Positions 1 to 8,314 of a DNA stretch of 12,656 bases are shown piece after piece; within the stretch, counting starts at the first letter, position 1; every line of letters begins with the position of its first letter. The stretch comes from Bacillota bacterium. GTDB lineage: Bacteria > Bacillota_E > Symbiobacteriia > JAMDAP01. Position numbers and translations under genes: made by a program. The notes under the pieces were generated by a model. That model ran no database searches and was not told the DNA's origin. It was given only the letters and a program-made list of their open reading frames with translations. The DNA is taken from the NCBI GenBank assembly GCA_023484675.1, contig JAMDAP010000211.1, positions 1 to 12,656 of the forward strand, given 5' to 3'.

Positions 1-264
1 CCGCTGGGCGGAGCGCAGATTGTCACTGCGATACGCCTTGTTCCCGGCACCCACCTGGACATTCACCTGCGCCTTCCCGACAACACCGAGGCCTTGCAGT
101 TGGTGGCCGAGGTCATGCGCGTTCTGCAGTCGGAATCCCGAGGCGGCCGCGACCGCCACTGGATCGCCATCCGCTGGATTGGCGCCGAGTCCCGGGACCG
201 GGATGCCATCGTCGGCTTCATTTTTCGGGAGCAACTGCGGCGTCATCGGAAGGGGCTGCGGTGA
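1..264 (+). CDS. PilZ-domain (YcgR-like) flagellar protein, 3' end only
   Basis: This is the C-terminal 87 residues of a gene that begins before the window and stops with TGA at 262-264. The visible part looks like the second half of a PilZ domain: GG at residues 3-4, a V-P-G turn (14-16), alternating strands LDIHLRLP (19-26) and AEVMRV (36-41), then RDAIVGFIFREQ (67-78) and a basic tail. The pattern in which aromatic and basic residues close the barrel is typical of YcgR/PilZ proteins. Family knowledge: PilZ domains bind cyclic di-GMP, and YcgR-type proteins slow the flagellar motor. The diagnostic RxxxR is upstream and unseen, and the D-x-S-x-x-G motif probably straddles the window edge. 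The flagellar sigma factor gene starts 70 bases downstream, and a PilZ gene just before it is common in Clostridia. Another PilZ subfamily is possible because the N-terminal domain is missing. Confidence 0.75.
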   Translation, partial: PLGGAQIVTAIRLVPGTHLDIHLRLPDNTEALQLVAEVMRVLQSESRGGRDRHWIAIRWIGAESRDRDAIVGFIFREQLRRHRKGLR

Positions 265-318
265 TGAGGGCTGCCTCTTTGAGCCGCTCCACCCACCCGT
301 TCTGACCACGCCAGGCAT

Positions 319-325
319 GGAGGAA
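319..325 (+). promoter_or_regulatory. Ribosome binding site that fixes the TTG start of the sigma factor
   Basis: GGAGGAA lies 9 bases before TTG at 335. The only nearby in-frame ATG (317) is followed at once by GAG GAA TAA, so it cannot be the start. The TTG is therefore the first usable start after an in-frame stop. Confidence 0.7.
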
Positions 326-334
326 TAATCCGCA

Positions 335-1105
335 TTGGACACGGCTGAGCTTTGGATGCGGTACCGCGCCAACAGCAGCCGCGAGCTGAGAGACCAGCTG
401 ATTGAACAACACCTAGGGCTGGTAAAGCACGTGGCCGGGCGCATGGCTCTGGTGGTGCCCAGCTCGGTTTCTTTAGCCGACTTAGAGGGGTACGGTGCGT
501 TGGGCCTGTTGGATGCGGTCGAACGTTACGATCCCGGACGCGGCGTGCCCTTCGCCGCCTACGCCACCACCCGCATTCGCGGCGCCGTCCTGGACGGGCT
601 TCGGACCATGGACCCGGCCCCGGCCTCCTGGCGGCAGCAGGCAAGGCTCCTGGAGCGGGTCAACGTGCGGCTGGAGGAGCGTCTTGGGCGCGCCCCGGAG
701 GACGCCGAACTGGCGGCCGAGCTGGGGGTGGACGTGGCCGTACTGGCCGAGTGGGAACGGCGGGCAGCCAGCTTGTCGCTGGCGTATCTGGACGAGATTC
801 GTCAGGGGCGGGAGGGCGATGACGACTACGGCAGCGCCGCCGAGGCGCTGGCGGAGGAGGATCCGAGATCAGACCCATTGGGCGCGATGGTACGGCGTGA
901 CCGCCAGTTGGCCCTGGAGGAGGCTTTGAGCCATCTTTCCGAGAAGGAGCGGCTGGTTGTGACGCTGATTTACTACGAAGGCCTGACGGCCAGGGAAGCG
1001 GCTGAGGTGATGGGACTGTCGCCCTCACGCATTTCGCAGCTGCATACCAGGGCGATCCTGCGGCTGCGCGGGAGGCTCAGCCGCCGGCGGCAAGAGGTGC
1101 TGTAG
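335..1105 (+). CDS. fliA: RNA polymerase sigma factor for flagellar genes (FliA/WhiG/SigD family)
   Basis: The 256-residue protein has the length and layout of sigma-28 family factors, which direct RNA polymerase to late flagellar, motility and chemotaxis promoters. Region 2 spans about residues 20-90 and includes the DLEGYGALGLLDAVERYD core (49-66) and FAAYATTRIRGAVLDGLR (73-90), which melts and binds the -10 element. Region 3 spans about 97-145. Region 4 spans about 195-250, with the -35-binding helix-turn-helix near 218-242 (TAREAAEVMGLSPSRISQLH). There is no region 1.1, as expected. The start is TTG with a good ribosome binding site. The gene follows a PilZ gene and precedes fapA, as in the fla/che operons of Firmicutes. 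An anti-sigma factor (FlgM) would normally restrain it, but none is in view. The sigma family is certain. The flagellar assignment rests on domain pattern plus context. Confidence 0.93.
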   Translation: MDTAELWMRYRANSSRELRDQLIEQHLGLVKHVAGRMALVVPSSVSLADLEGYGALGLLDAVERYDPGRGVPFAAYATTRIRGAVLDGLRTMDPAPASWRQQARLLERVNVRLEERLGRAPEDAELAAELGVDVAVLAEWERRAASLSLAYLDEIRQGREGDDDYGSAAEALAEEDPRSDPLGAMVRRDRQLALEEALSHLSEKERLVVTLIYYEGLTAREAAEVMGLSPSRISQLHTRAILRLRGRLSRRRQEVL

Positions 1106-1111
1106 CTACAG
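1100..1111 (+). repeat. Perfect 12-bp palindrome over the sigma factor stop codon
   Basis: CTGTAGCTACAG reads the same on both strands and contains the TAG stop of the sigma gene. It is followed at 1119-1138 by two tandem copies of the 10-mer ACAGAACCGG. Both lie in the 43-base gap before fapA. An operator or small RNA structure is possible, but chance is also plausible at this length. Confidence 0.4.
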
Positions 1112-1148
1112 AGAGGCGACAGAACCGGACAGAACCGGGGGGGTGTGA

Positions 1149-2558
1149 ATGGTGGCTGACGTGGCGCCGGGGACATCGGACTCCCCTTTTCGGGTAAGCG
1201 TCGCGCCGGGGGGTATGGAGGCCAGCCTGCTGGTGACCCCGCCGGAGAAAGGGCTGTCGTTCAGCCAGGAACTCCTGGGTCGGGCTCTGGCAGCCTTGAA
1301 ACAGGCGGGCGTCACCCAGGGGGTGGACGAGGCCGCGGTCAAGGAGACGCTTGAGTTTCCCGGTACGCGCCTGGTGGTGGCGCACGGCCAGGCTCCCGAG
1401 CGAGGCGAGGATGCCCGGCTGGAGTGGCATGTCAACCCGCGTCCCACCGGCCTGCCGCTGCTGGTCGAGCACGAACGGGTGGACTTCCACAGCCTCAACC
1501 TGGTGCAGAACGTGACCAAGGACCAACTCCTGGTGACGAAGGTCCCAGCCACCCACGGCACGCAGGGGATGGCCGTGGACGGCCGCGTTCTGGAGCCCAC
1601 CCCGGGCCGCGACACGCCGCTGCCGGGCGGGCAAAACGTTTACGCCGACGCCGAAGGGCTGCGGCTGTTCGCAGCTTCCGACGGGCACGTGGCCATCCGG
1701 GGTAACCGAGTCAGCGTGCTGCCGGTGTTTGAAATCAAGGCCAATGTCGATTACTCCACGGGCGACATTCAATTCGTGGGCACCGTGGTGGTGCGGGGGA
1801 ACGTCACCACGGGCTTCACCGTTCAGTCCGACCACGACATTGAGGTTCACGGTTACGTGGACGGCGGTTTCCTTCAGGCGGGCGGCAACGTTCACGTCAA
1901 GAGCGGCATCCAGGGGGCAGGGCACGGCAAGGTCAAGGCGGGCGGCAATGTGACCGCCCTCTACATCGAGAATGCGGTGGTGGAGGCCGGCGGCGACGTG
2001 GTGGTATCGGATGCCATCATGCACAGCCGGGTCAGCGCCGGCGGCAGAGTGGCTGTGACCGGCAACAGGGGGCTCATCGTGGGAGGCCTGGTGCAGGCAG
2101 ACCAGGAGGTCTCGGCGGGGGTCATCGGCGCCAATTTGGCCACGGCTACGGAGATCGAGGTCGGCGCCAACCCGGCCCTGCGCGAGGAACTCAAGTCCAG
2201 CCACGCCGCACTGACGCAGGTGGAGCGCCAACTGGAGCGGGCCACGTCGGCCACCCACATGCTCAAGGACCTGGAGCAACGGGGCGAGAGGCTTCCCGCC
2301 GAAAAGAAGGAAGCCCTGCTCAAATTGGTGCGCGGCACCTACCACCTGATGGGCGAGCGGGAGACCCTGTCCCAACGAGTGCTCAAGCTGGAAGAGGAGC
2401 TGGAGGAGCGCAAGAATGGCCGGGTGCGGGTGACGGACACCATCCATCCCGGCGTGAAGGTGACCATCGGGCGGTCGGCCTACTTCGTCTATGACACGCT
2501 GACTCACACGCGCCTGGTTCTGAACGAGGCGGGCGACGTGGTGCTGGCCGCGCTGTAA
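1149..2558 (+). CDS. fapA: FapA family protein (DUF342), flagellar locus
   Basis: This 469-residue protein matches the DUF342/FapA architecture. An N-terminal domain of about 190 residues includes the family-typical stretch around PATHGTQGMAVDGRVL (133-148) and GHVAI (179-183). A right-handed beta-helix of repeated short strands and turns follows (about 195-340), with AGG turns at 244-246, 264-266, 280-282 and 297-299 and GNV repeats. Next come a charged coiled coil (about 343-422) and a small C-terminal beta domain (about 425-469). No signal peptide or membrane segment is seen, so it is probably cytoplasmic. Related polymer-binding beta-helix proteins (bactofilin-like, MinC-like folds) suggest a structural or scaffolding role. 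The name FapA comes from flagellar assembly work, and the exact biochemical role is not settled. The start is ATG; an in-frame TGA lies just upstream at 1146-1148. Its position after the flagellar sigma gene supports a motility role. Confidence 0.85.
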   Translation: MVADVAPGTSDSPFRVSVAPGGMEASLLVTPPEKGLSFSQELLGRALAALKQAGVTQGVDEAAVKETLEFPGTRLVVAHGQAPERGEDARLEWHVNPRPTGLPLLVEHERVDFHSLNLVQNVTKDQLLVTKVPATHGTQGMAVDGRVLEPTPGRDTPLPGGQNVYADAEGLRLFAASDGHVAIRGNRVSVLPVFEIKANVDYSTGDIQFVGTVVVRGNVTTGFTVQSDHDIEVHGYVDGGFLQAGGNVHVKSGIQGAGHGKVKAGGNVTALYIENAVVEAGGDVVVSDAIMHSRVSAGGRVAVTGNRGLIVGGLVQADQEVSAGVIGANLATATEIEVGANPALREELKSSHAALTQVERQLERATSATHMLKDLEQRGERLPAEKKEALLKLVRGTYHLMGERETLSQRVLKLEEELEERKNGRVRVTDTIHPGVKVTIGRSAYFVYDTLTHTRLVLNEAGDVVLAAL

Positions 2559-2614
2559 CGGCCGAATGACGAGGAAGGGGACCGCTGGGCGGCGGCCCCG
2601 CAGGGGGTGGCAGG

Positions 2615-2953
2615 ATGTCCATCCGGTCGGTGGACTTGCAGACCCTTTACCCCAAGGTGCCAGAAGCAGGGCGCGTGCAGCAGGCTCGGGACGAGTCGGT
2701 ACAGGCGGCCCAGGAGCAGTTTGCCCAACAACTGGCGGGTCAGGTAGAACGGCAGTCGGCGCAGGTGACTCAGGCGCCGCAGACCCGAGGGTCGCGGGTG
2801 GGCGAACGGTCCGGCAAGGGGAAGTCCGGCAGGCAGGACGCCTCCGAGCACAGTGCTCCGGACCAGGATGAGGGCGCCCCCGGCAGCGGGCCTGCCGCTG
2901 CGCCCCCGGCACGTCTTGGTGAGCCTGGGCAGCGCCTGGACCTGAAGGCTTAG
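2615..2953 (+). CDS. Small conserved-position protein of unknown function, flagellar locus
   Basis: I do not recognise a named family. The protein has 112 residues. Residues 1-52 look foldable: SIRSVDLQTLYP near the N-terminus, then a glutamine- and alanine-rich helical stretch (about 20-52, with QEQFAQQLAGQVERQ) that could form a coiled coil. Residues 53-105 are disordered in appearance, rich in G, S, P, A, R, D and E. The chain ends in LDLKA, and a short hydrophobic C-terminal strand of this kind is typical of such proteins. There is no signal peptide, membrane segment or cysteine. The ATG at 2615 follows a G-rich ribosome binding site (2603-2610). The gene sits between fapA and the SwrB-like gene, 15 bases from the latter, so it is almost certainly co-transcribed. 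I infer a role in flagellar assembly or its control from position only. Confidence 0.72.
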   Translation: MSIRSVDLQTLYPKVPEAGRVQQARDESVQAAQEQFAQQLAGQVERQSAQVTQAPQTRGSRVGERSGKGKSGRQDASEHSAPDQDEGAPGSGPAAAPPARLGEPGQRLDLKA

Positions 2954-2955
2954 TC

Positions 2956-2963
2956 AGGAGGAA
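2956..2963 (+). promoter_or_regulatory. Strong ribosome binding site supporting a TTG start
   Basis: AGGAGGAA is followed 5 bases later by TTG at 2969, which opens the reading frame of the SwrB-like protein. The hydrophobic segment starts at residue 4, so the start fits an N-terminal membrane anchor. Confidence 0.7.
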
Positions 2964-2968
2964 CTCGA

Positions 2969-3610
2969 TTGGTTTGGAAATACGCCCTGGCGGCACTGGC
3001 GGGCGCTGTGGCCGCTTGGTTGTGGCAGAACCGGTGCGCGCCTGACCGCAAGGCTGGGGCCCGCCGGCCCAGGGGCGTGGCTCCGGAAGGCGGAGCCCAG
3101 TTTGGGGCGGTGGTGGAGGAACTGGTGTCGGCGGCGGAAGAGTTGATGGGCGACCTCCGCCGGCGCCAGGGGGAGATTCGGGGGCTTTTGTCGGAAGCGG
3201 ATGAGCGCATTGCCGGCCTCCGGCAGGCCTTGGGCTCAGGAGCTGCGCCTCGGCTGGAACAGGGGCCATCGGAGGAGAAGGTACAGGCTGCCGCGGCTCT
3301 GGTGGCGGCGGCCCGGCTGGGACAGGAGGCGGCTCGCCCCGAATCCGGGGCAGATCCGGAGGCCGGCGCGCCCAAAGCGAGAACAGCCAAGAAGTCTGCA
3401 TCGCGAAGTGCCAAGGCCGAGGCTGCCGGCGCCAAACCCAAGCGTTCGACTCGTGCCGGAGCAGCCGCCGCCCCGCCGGAGGAGCCGCGGCACCAAGACG
3501 TACTGTCGCTGGCGCACCGCGGCCTGGGTCCGGCAGAGATTGCCCGGCTCACGGGGCGGACCACAGGCGAAGTGCAGTTGATCCTGGGGCTCAGCCGCAG
3601 CCTTCATTAA
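2969..3610 (+). CDS. SwrB-like (DUF6115-type) membrane-anchored coiled-coil protein with C-terminal helix-turn-helix
   Basis: The 213-residue protein has an N-terminal membrane anchor (about residues 4-19), a predicted coiled coil (about 47-90, ELVSAAEELMGDLRRRQ), a long low-complexity A/K/R/P/E-rich linker (about 90-172), and a C-terminal helix-turn-helix-like unit at 176-208 (DVLSLAHRGLGPAEIARLTG then GEVQLILGLSR). The anchor, coiled coil and terminal GEV-LIL helix match proteins found downstream of the flagellar sigma gene in Firmicutes. In Bacillus the gene in that position is swrB, which promotes flagellar type III export activation. The linker AKKSASRSAKAEAAGAKPKR region resembles histone-H1-like basic tails and could bind nucleic acid or just be a flexible spacer. 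Family assignment is from remembered pattern, and the SwrB function is inferred from architecture and position. It ends 16 bases before a strong terminator, so it is the last gene of the block. Confidence 0.75.
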   Translation: MVWKYALAALAGAVAAWLWQNRCAPDRKAGARRPRGVAPEGGAQFGAVVEELVSAAEELMGDLRRRQGEIRGLLSEADERIAGLRQALGSGAAPRLEQGPSEEKVQAAAALVAAARLGQEAARPESGADPEAGAPKARTAKKSASRSAKAEAAGAKPKRSTRAGAAAAPPEEPRHQDVLSLAHRGLGPAEIARLTGRTTGEVQLILGLSRSLH

Positions 3611-3625
3611 AAAACCGAAGACGAC

Positions 3626-3660
3626 AGCGGCATCCCGGTGGGATGCCGCTTCTTGATTTT
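3626..3660 (+). terminator. Intrinsic terminator ending the flagellar block
   Basis: A perfect 11-bp stem (AGCGGCATCCC at 3626-3636 and GGGATGCCGCT at 3640-3650) with a GGT loop is followed by the T-rich tail TCTTGATTTT. An A-rich run lies upstream (3608-3614), right after the stop codon of the SwrB-like gene. The shape is that of a strong rho-independent terminator. Confidence 0.85.
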
Positions 3661-3696
3661 GGGGAGACTCCCGGTTCGGAGCGTCTTGCGTTGCTC

Positions 3697-3728
3697 CCAG
3701 GAATATCCCTGGTCATCTTTGCCATACT
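3697..3728 (+). promoter_or_regulatory. Possible weak promoter or operator before the membrane protein gene
   Basis: An imperfect palindrome, CCAGG-N6-CCTGG (3697-3712), lies just before TGC-CATACT (3720-3728), which could serve as an extended -10 element. There is no convincing -35 box. A promoter is expected here because a strong terminator lies just upstream, but the match is weak. Confidence 0.25.
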
Positions 3729-3758
3729 ATCAAACGACAACCTGGGAGGGGATAGACA

Positions 3759-4310
3759 ATGGCACGCAGCCGTTTGGAACGCCGGCGGACGGAGGTTATA
3801 TGGCCTGGCCGCGCTTTCCTTTGGGGGATTGGCGTCGGCCTTCTGCTTTCGGCCAGCCTGGTGCTGGCCGCCTCAGCCATGCTGGTGCAGCGTGGGGTGC
3901 AGGTGGTGCTTTCGGCCGACGAGGTGGCGCAGATGGTGCGTGTGCAGGTGACGCGACAGGTTGAGGCCGATTTTCCCGAGATTGTGGCCAAGGTCAAGGC
4001 CGGCGCCGCTGCCCAGGTAAAGGTACAGATGAAGAACAAGATTGATGCCGGTGTCGTCCGCATCTCCGACGTGGTCATCCCGCTGCCGCCGGAAGTGCTG
4101 AACCAGTTCCAGAGCCGGTTGGAGAACATTGTGCTGACGTCCGTCTCCAGCGTCATGGACGGCCTGGACGTCGACCAGGTGGCCGCTCAATTCGGCGACC
4201 GGGCCTACGCCATGGTCAAGACCTCGCTGAAACAAGAGCTCAACGGCAAGACCTTCCTCTACTCACCCGTGCGCTGGATGGCCATTCCGGTGATCCTGCG
4301 CGTCGAATGA
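3759..4310 (+). CDS. Uncharacterised single-pass membrane protein
   Basis: I do not recognise this 183-residue protein. The N-terminus is strongly basic (ARSRLERRR at 2-10) and is followed by one hydrophobic segment (about 19-43), so the chain is probably anchored with the N-terminus inside and about 140 residues outside. A cleaved signal peptide is less likely but cannot be excluded because of small residues near 37-40. The outside part has a charged helical stretch (about 50-95, with ADEVAQMVRVQVTRQVEADFPEI), then mixed strand-like segments including VVIPLPPEV (107-115) and a C-terminal WMAIPVILRVE. It has no cysteine and no obvious catalytic motif. ATG at 3759 has a GGGAGGGG ribosome binding site at 3746-3753. 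Terminators and promoters on both sides suggest it is transcribed separately from the flagellar block and the rpsB operon. An envelope or sporulation role would be a guess. Confidence 0.75.
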   Translation: MARSRLERRRTEVIWPGRAFLWGIGVGLLLSASLVLAASAMLVQRGVQVVLSADEVAQMVRVQVTRQVEADFPEIVAKVKAGAAAQVKVQMKNKIDAGVVRISDVVIPLPPEVLNQFQSRLENIVLTSVSSVMDGLDVDQVAAQFGDRAYAMVKTSLKQELNGKTFLYSPVRWMAIPVILRVE

Positions 4311-4331
4311 GGCGATCGCTACAACAATTGT

Positions 4332-4365
4332 TTGACGGCGCTTACAGGTACTAGTAAAATATAAT
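4332..4365 (+). promoter_or_regulatory. Sigma-A type promoter for rpsB and the downstream operon
   Basis: TTGACG (4332-4337, five of six consensus bases) is separated by exactly 17 bases from TAAAAT (4355-4360, five of six). A perfect TATAAT overlaps it at 4360-4365, but with a 22-base spacer. The region is markedly AT-rich compared with the rest of the window. Transcription should start near 4367-4372. Confidence 0.82.
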
Positions 4366-4366
4366 C

Positions 4367-4517
4367 CGGTTATCAAGTCCACACCTGAGCTAAGGCCGGT
4401 GGTGGTGTCCTCAGCAGAGGATTCCAGCGGCCCATGCGGTTCGGGGAGGTCCCGGCGCCAGACCCGGGAGAAGGCCGGAGCCGGGAGTCAAACCAGGGGA
4501 GGGGGTGAAATTCACCC
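4367..4517 (+). promoter_or_regulatory. Structured 5' leader of rpsB, candidate autoregulatory RNA
   Basis: About 150 GC-rich untranslated bases separate the promoter from the rpsB start. Several hairpins can be drawn: CCACACC (4379-4385) with GGTGGTGG (4398-4405), one bulge; TCCTC (4408-4412) with GAGGA (4417-4421) around an AGCA loop; CCCGG (4451-4455) with CCGGG (4464-4468); and GGGTG (4503-4507) with CACCC (4513-4517), which ends right before the GTG start and overlaps the ribosome binding site. S2 represses its own mRNA in other bacteria, so this leader may be the binding target. I cannot match it to a named leader family. Confidence 0.4.
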
Positions 4518-5219
4518 GTGTCAGTCATCTCTATGAAACAGCTCCTGGAGGCGGGCGTCCACTTCGGGCATCAGACCCGTCGCTGGAACCCCAAGATGAA
4601 GGAGTACATCTTCACCGAGCGCAACGGGATCTACATCATTGATCTGCAGAAGACGGTGAAGATGGTTGAGCAGGCGTACAACTTCGTGCGCCAGCTGTCC
4701 TTCGACGGGGGCAGGGTCCTGTTCGTCGGCACCAAGAAGCAGGCTCAGGACGCGGTCCGTGAGGAAGCGGAGCGGTGCAGCATGTATTTTGTCAACCAGC
4801 GTTGGCTGGGCGGCATGTTGACCAACTTCGAGACTATTCGCAAGCGGATCGACCGTCTGTCCCGGCTGGAGCAGATGGAGCAGGACGGCTCCCTGGACCG
4901 GCTTCCCAAGAAGGAAGTCGCCAAGCTGATGGGCGAGAAGGAGAAGCTGGAGAAGTTCCTGGGCGGCATCAAGGGTATGAAGGAGCTGCCAAGCGCGTTG
5001 TTCGTCATCGACCCGCGCAAGGAGCACATCGCCGTGCAGGAGGCCCGCCGGCTCAAGATCCCGATCGTGGCCATCGTCGATACCAACTGCGACCCGGACG
5101 AGATCGATGTGATCATCCCGGGCAACGACGACGCCATTCGTGCCGTGAAGCTTCTTACCGGCAAGATGGCAGATGCCGTTCTGGAAGGCCGTCAAGGGGT
5201 CCAGGTGGTGGCCCAGTAA
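4518..5219 (+). CDS. rpsB: 30S ribosomal protein S2
   Basis: The 233-residue protein is a full-length bacterial S2, which binds the 30S subunit head-body junction with S1 and is needed for translation initiation. The sequence is highly conserved: [14 protein letters not shown] (6-19), [40 protein letters not shown], and the C-terminal [17 protein letters not shown] and PGNDDAIRA. The start is the GTG at 4518, giving the usual S-V-I-S-M N-terminus; an internal ATG at 4533 would cut off conserved residues. The ribosome binding site GGAGGGGGTGA (4498-4508) is partly caught in a hairpin that ends at the start codon. rpsB heads the translation block and is followed by a perfect 12-bp terminator-like hairpin before tsf. 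Confidence 0.98.
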   Translation: MSVISMKQLLEAGVHFGHQTRRWNPKMKEYIFTERNGIYIIDLQKTVKMVEQAYNFVRQLSFDGGRVLFVGTKKQAQDAVREEAERCSMYFVNQRWLGGMLTNFETIRKRIDRLSRLEQMEQDGSLDRLPKKEVAKLMGEKEKLEKFLGGIKGMKELPSALFVIDPRKEHIAVQEARRLKIPIVAIVDTNCDPDEIDVIIPGNDDAIRAVKLLTGKMADAVLEGRQGVQVVAQ

Positions 5220-5224
5220 GCGGT

Positions 5225-5260
5225 GCGGGTGGGGCCAGAGGCCCCACCCGCTTTATCTTG
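5225..5260 (+). terminator. Terminator/attenuator between rpsB and tsf
   Basis: A perfect 12-bp stem (GCGGGTGGGGCC at 5225-5236, GGCCCCACCCGC at 5240-5251) with a loop of AGA is followed by TTTATCTTG. The T tract is short and broken, so it may terminate only part of the transcripts. That would let S2 be made in excess over EF-Ts and the downstream products. No promoter is visible in the 29 bases between it and tsf, so read-through must be needed. Confidence 0.75.
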
Positions 5261-5289
5261 GCCTTAGGACAAGCTGAGGAGGCGTTTTC

Positions 5290-7322
<2,033 letters not shown>

Positions 7323-7338
7323 GCGGGTTGTCCTGCGT

Positions 7339-7362
7339 GCCGGCCTTACTGGAGTTGCCGGC
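7339..7362 (+). other. Inverted repeat in the frr-uppS gap
   Basis: GCCGGC occurs at 7339-7344 and 7357-7362 and can pair across a 12-base loop. It lies just before the larger terminator-like structure and may be part of the same leader or attenuator fold. GC-rich sequence makes short self-complementary words common. Confidence 0.3.
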
Positions 7363-7392
7363 GGCGCCCGAGATGAATGCCAACGTACGATC

Positions 7393-7441
7393 GGCCGCGA
7401 GGACTCGATGGCCAACCGGCCCCTCCGCGGCCTCTTTTGTT
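7393..7441 (+). terminator. Terminator-like hairpin before uppS
   Basis: GGCCGCGAGG (7393-7402) pairs with CCTC-C-GCGGCC (7422-7432), one base bulged. The loop holds an inner GGCC-AACC-GGCC hairpin. TCTTTTGTT follows. This is a convincing intrinsic terminator, yet uppS begins only 24 bases further on and no promoter is seen between them. It may separate translation genes from envelope genes by partial termination or attenuation. Confidence 0.7.
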
Positions 7442-7452
7442 GAACCGGAGAC

Positions 7453-7458
7453 GGAGGT
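7453..7458 (+). promoter_or_regulatory. Ribosome binding site that decides the uppS start
   Basis: GGAGGT is 6 bases before GTG at 7465 and 15 bases before the in-frame ATG at 7474. The GTG is the better start. Confidence 0.6.
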
Positions 7459-7464
7459 ACGTGG

Positions 7465-8310
7465 GTGAACCCCATGACATTCCTGGTGCGCCTGCTCTCT
7501 CTGCTTCCCTGGGGTGGGTCCCCGCGGGGCAGCAGCAGGCCCGGGCGACCTGGCCAGAAACCATCGGTGGGCGCCGCCGGACCCGACCACGCGCTGGACA
7601 AGTCGCAGTTGCCCAGGCACATCGCCATCATCATGGACGGCAACGGCCGTTGGGCCAAAGAGAGGGGCCTGCCCCGGGTGGCGGGCCATCGCGCCGGCGT
7701 GGAGGCTCTGCGGAACGTCATCTCCACCTGCAGCAACCTGGGCATCGAGGTGCTGACCCTCTACGCCTTCTCTACGGAGAACTGGAAGCGGCCGCAGGAA
7801 GAAGTCGACGCCTTGATGAAGCTGCTGGTCGAGTACCTGCGTGCCGAGCTCAACGAGATGCACCAGAACGGGGTTCGCATCCGGGCCATCGGCCGAACCA
7901 GGGAACTGCCGCTCTTCGATCAGCAGGAGATCGAGCGGGCGGAGCAGCTGACGCGGGACAATCGAGGGCTGAAGGTGAACATGGCTCTCAACTACGGCGG
8001 CCGCCAGGAACTGGCGGACGCAGCACAGGCCATCGCCCGCAAGGTGAAGGCCGGCGAACTCCGGCCGGAGAGCATCACCCCCGAGGTGGTGTCCCAGCAC
8101 CTCTACACCACCGGCTATCCCGACCCGGACCTGCTCATTCGCACCGGCGGCGAGACCCGCCTCAGCAACTTCCTGCTCTGGCAGGTGGCCTACGCCGAAC
8201 TCTGGGTGACTTCCACCTACTGGCCGGACTTCACCCCCGCCCACCTGCGCCGGGCCCTGGCCGAGTATGCTACCCGGGAGCGCCGCTTCGGCGGCATCAA
8301 GTCGAGGTGA
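7465..8310 (+). CDS. uppS: Undecaprenyl diphosphate synthase (cis-prenyltransferase)
   Basis: UppS extends farnesyl diphosphate with isopentenyl units to undecaprenyl diphosphate, the lipid carrier for peptidoglycan and other wall polymers. The cis-prenyltransferase motifs are all present: [12 protein letters not shown] (53-64) with the key aspartate at 58, [10 protein letters not shown] (74-83), [14 protein letters not shown] (97-110), NYGGRQEL (176-183), and [20 protein letters not shown] (221-240), then the WPDF stretch and a C-terminal [10 protein letters not shown]. At 281 residues it is longer than the usual 230-260. The excess is an N-terminal extension of about 45 residues, G/P/S/R-rich after a short hydrophobic start, which is probably flexible. 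It is followed after 4 bases by cdsA and should be co-translated with it. Chain length cannot be read from sequence, so another cis-polyprenyl product is possible. Confidence 0.96.
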   Translation: MNPMTFLVRLLSLLPWGGSPRGSSRPGRPGQKPSVGAAGPDHALDKSQLPRHIAIIMDGNGRWAKERGLPRVAGHRAGVEALRNVISTCSNLGIEVLTLYAFSTENWKRPQEEVDALMKLLVEYLRAELNEMHQNGVRIRAIGRTRELPLFDQQEIERAEQLTRDNRGLKVNMALNYGGRQELADAAQAIARKVKAGELRPESITPEVVSQHLYTTGYPDPDLLIRTGGETRLSNFLLWQVAYAELWVTSTYWPDFTPAHLRRALAEYATRERRFGGIKSR

Positions 8311-8314
8311 GAAC

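Noticed and set aside
264..305. 13-codon frame starting with an ATG that overlaps the PilZ stop
   Set aside because: It is too short, has no conserved feature, and sits in an ordinary 70-base spacer.
20..328. 102-codon plus-strand frame at the left edge
   Set aside because: It overlaps the PilZ coding frame, is P/S/C-rich without domain character, and the PilZ frame fits the family to its stop codon.
1077..3401. A 774-codon open frame on the minus strand across fapA and the next two genes
   Set aside because: Its translation is a P/R/H/A/G-rich mix without domains, it lies antisense to well-supported genes, and long antisense frames are expected opposite GC-rich coding sequence.
3638..3964. 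Frames of about 100 codons starting in the terminator region
   Set aside because: They run across the terminator and into the membrane protein gene in the wrong frame, without a ribosome binding site.
4360..4365. Perfect TATAAT as the main -10 of the rpsB promoter
   Set aside because: Its spacing to TTGACG is 22 bases; the overlapping TAAAAT at 4355-4360 gives the preferred 17-base spacer.
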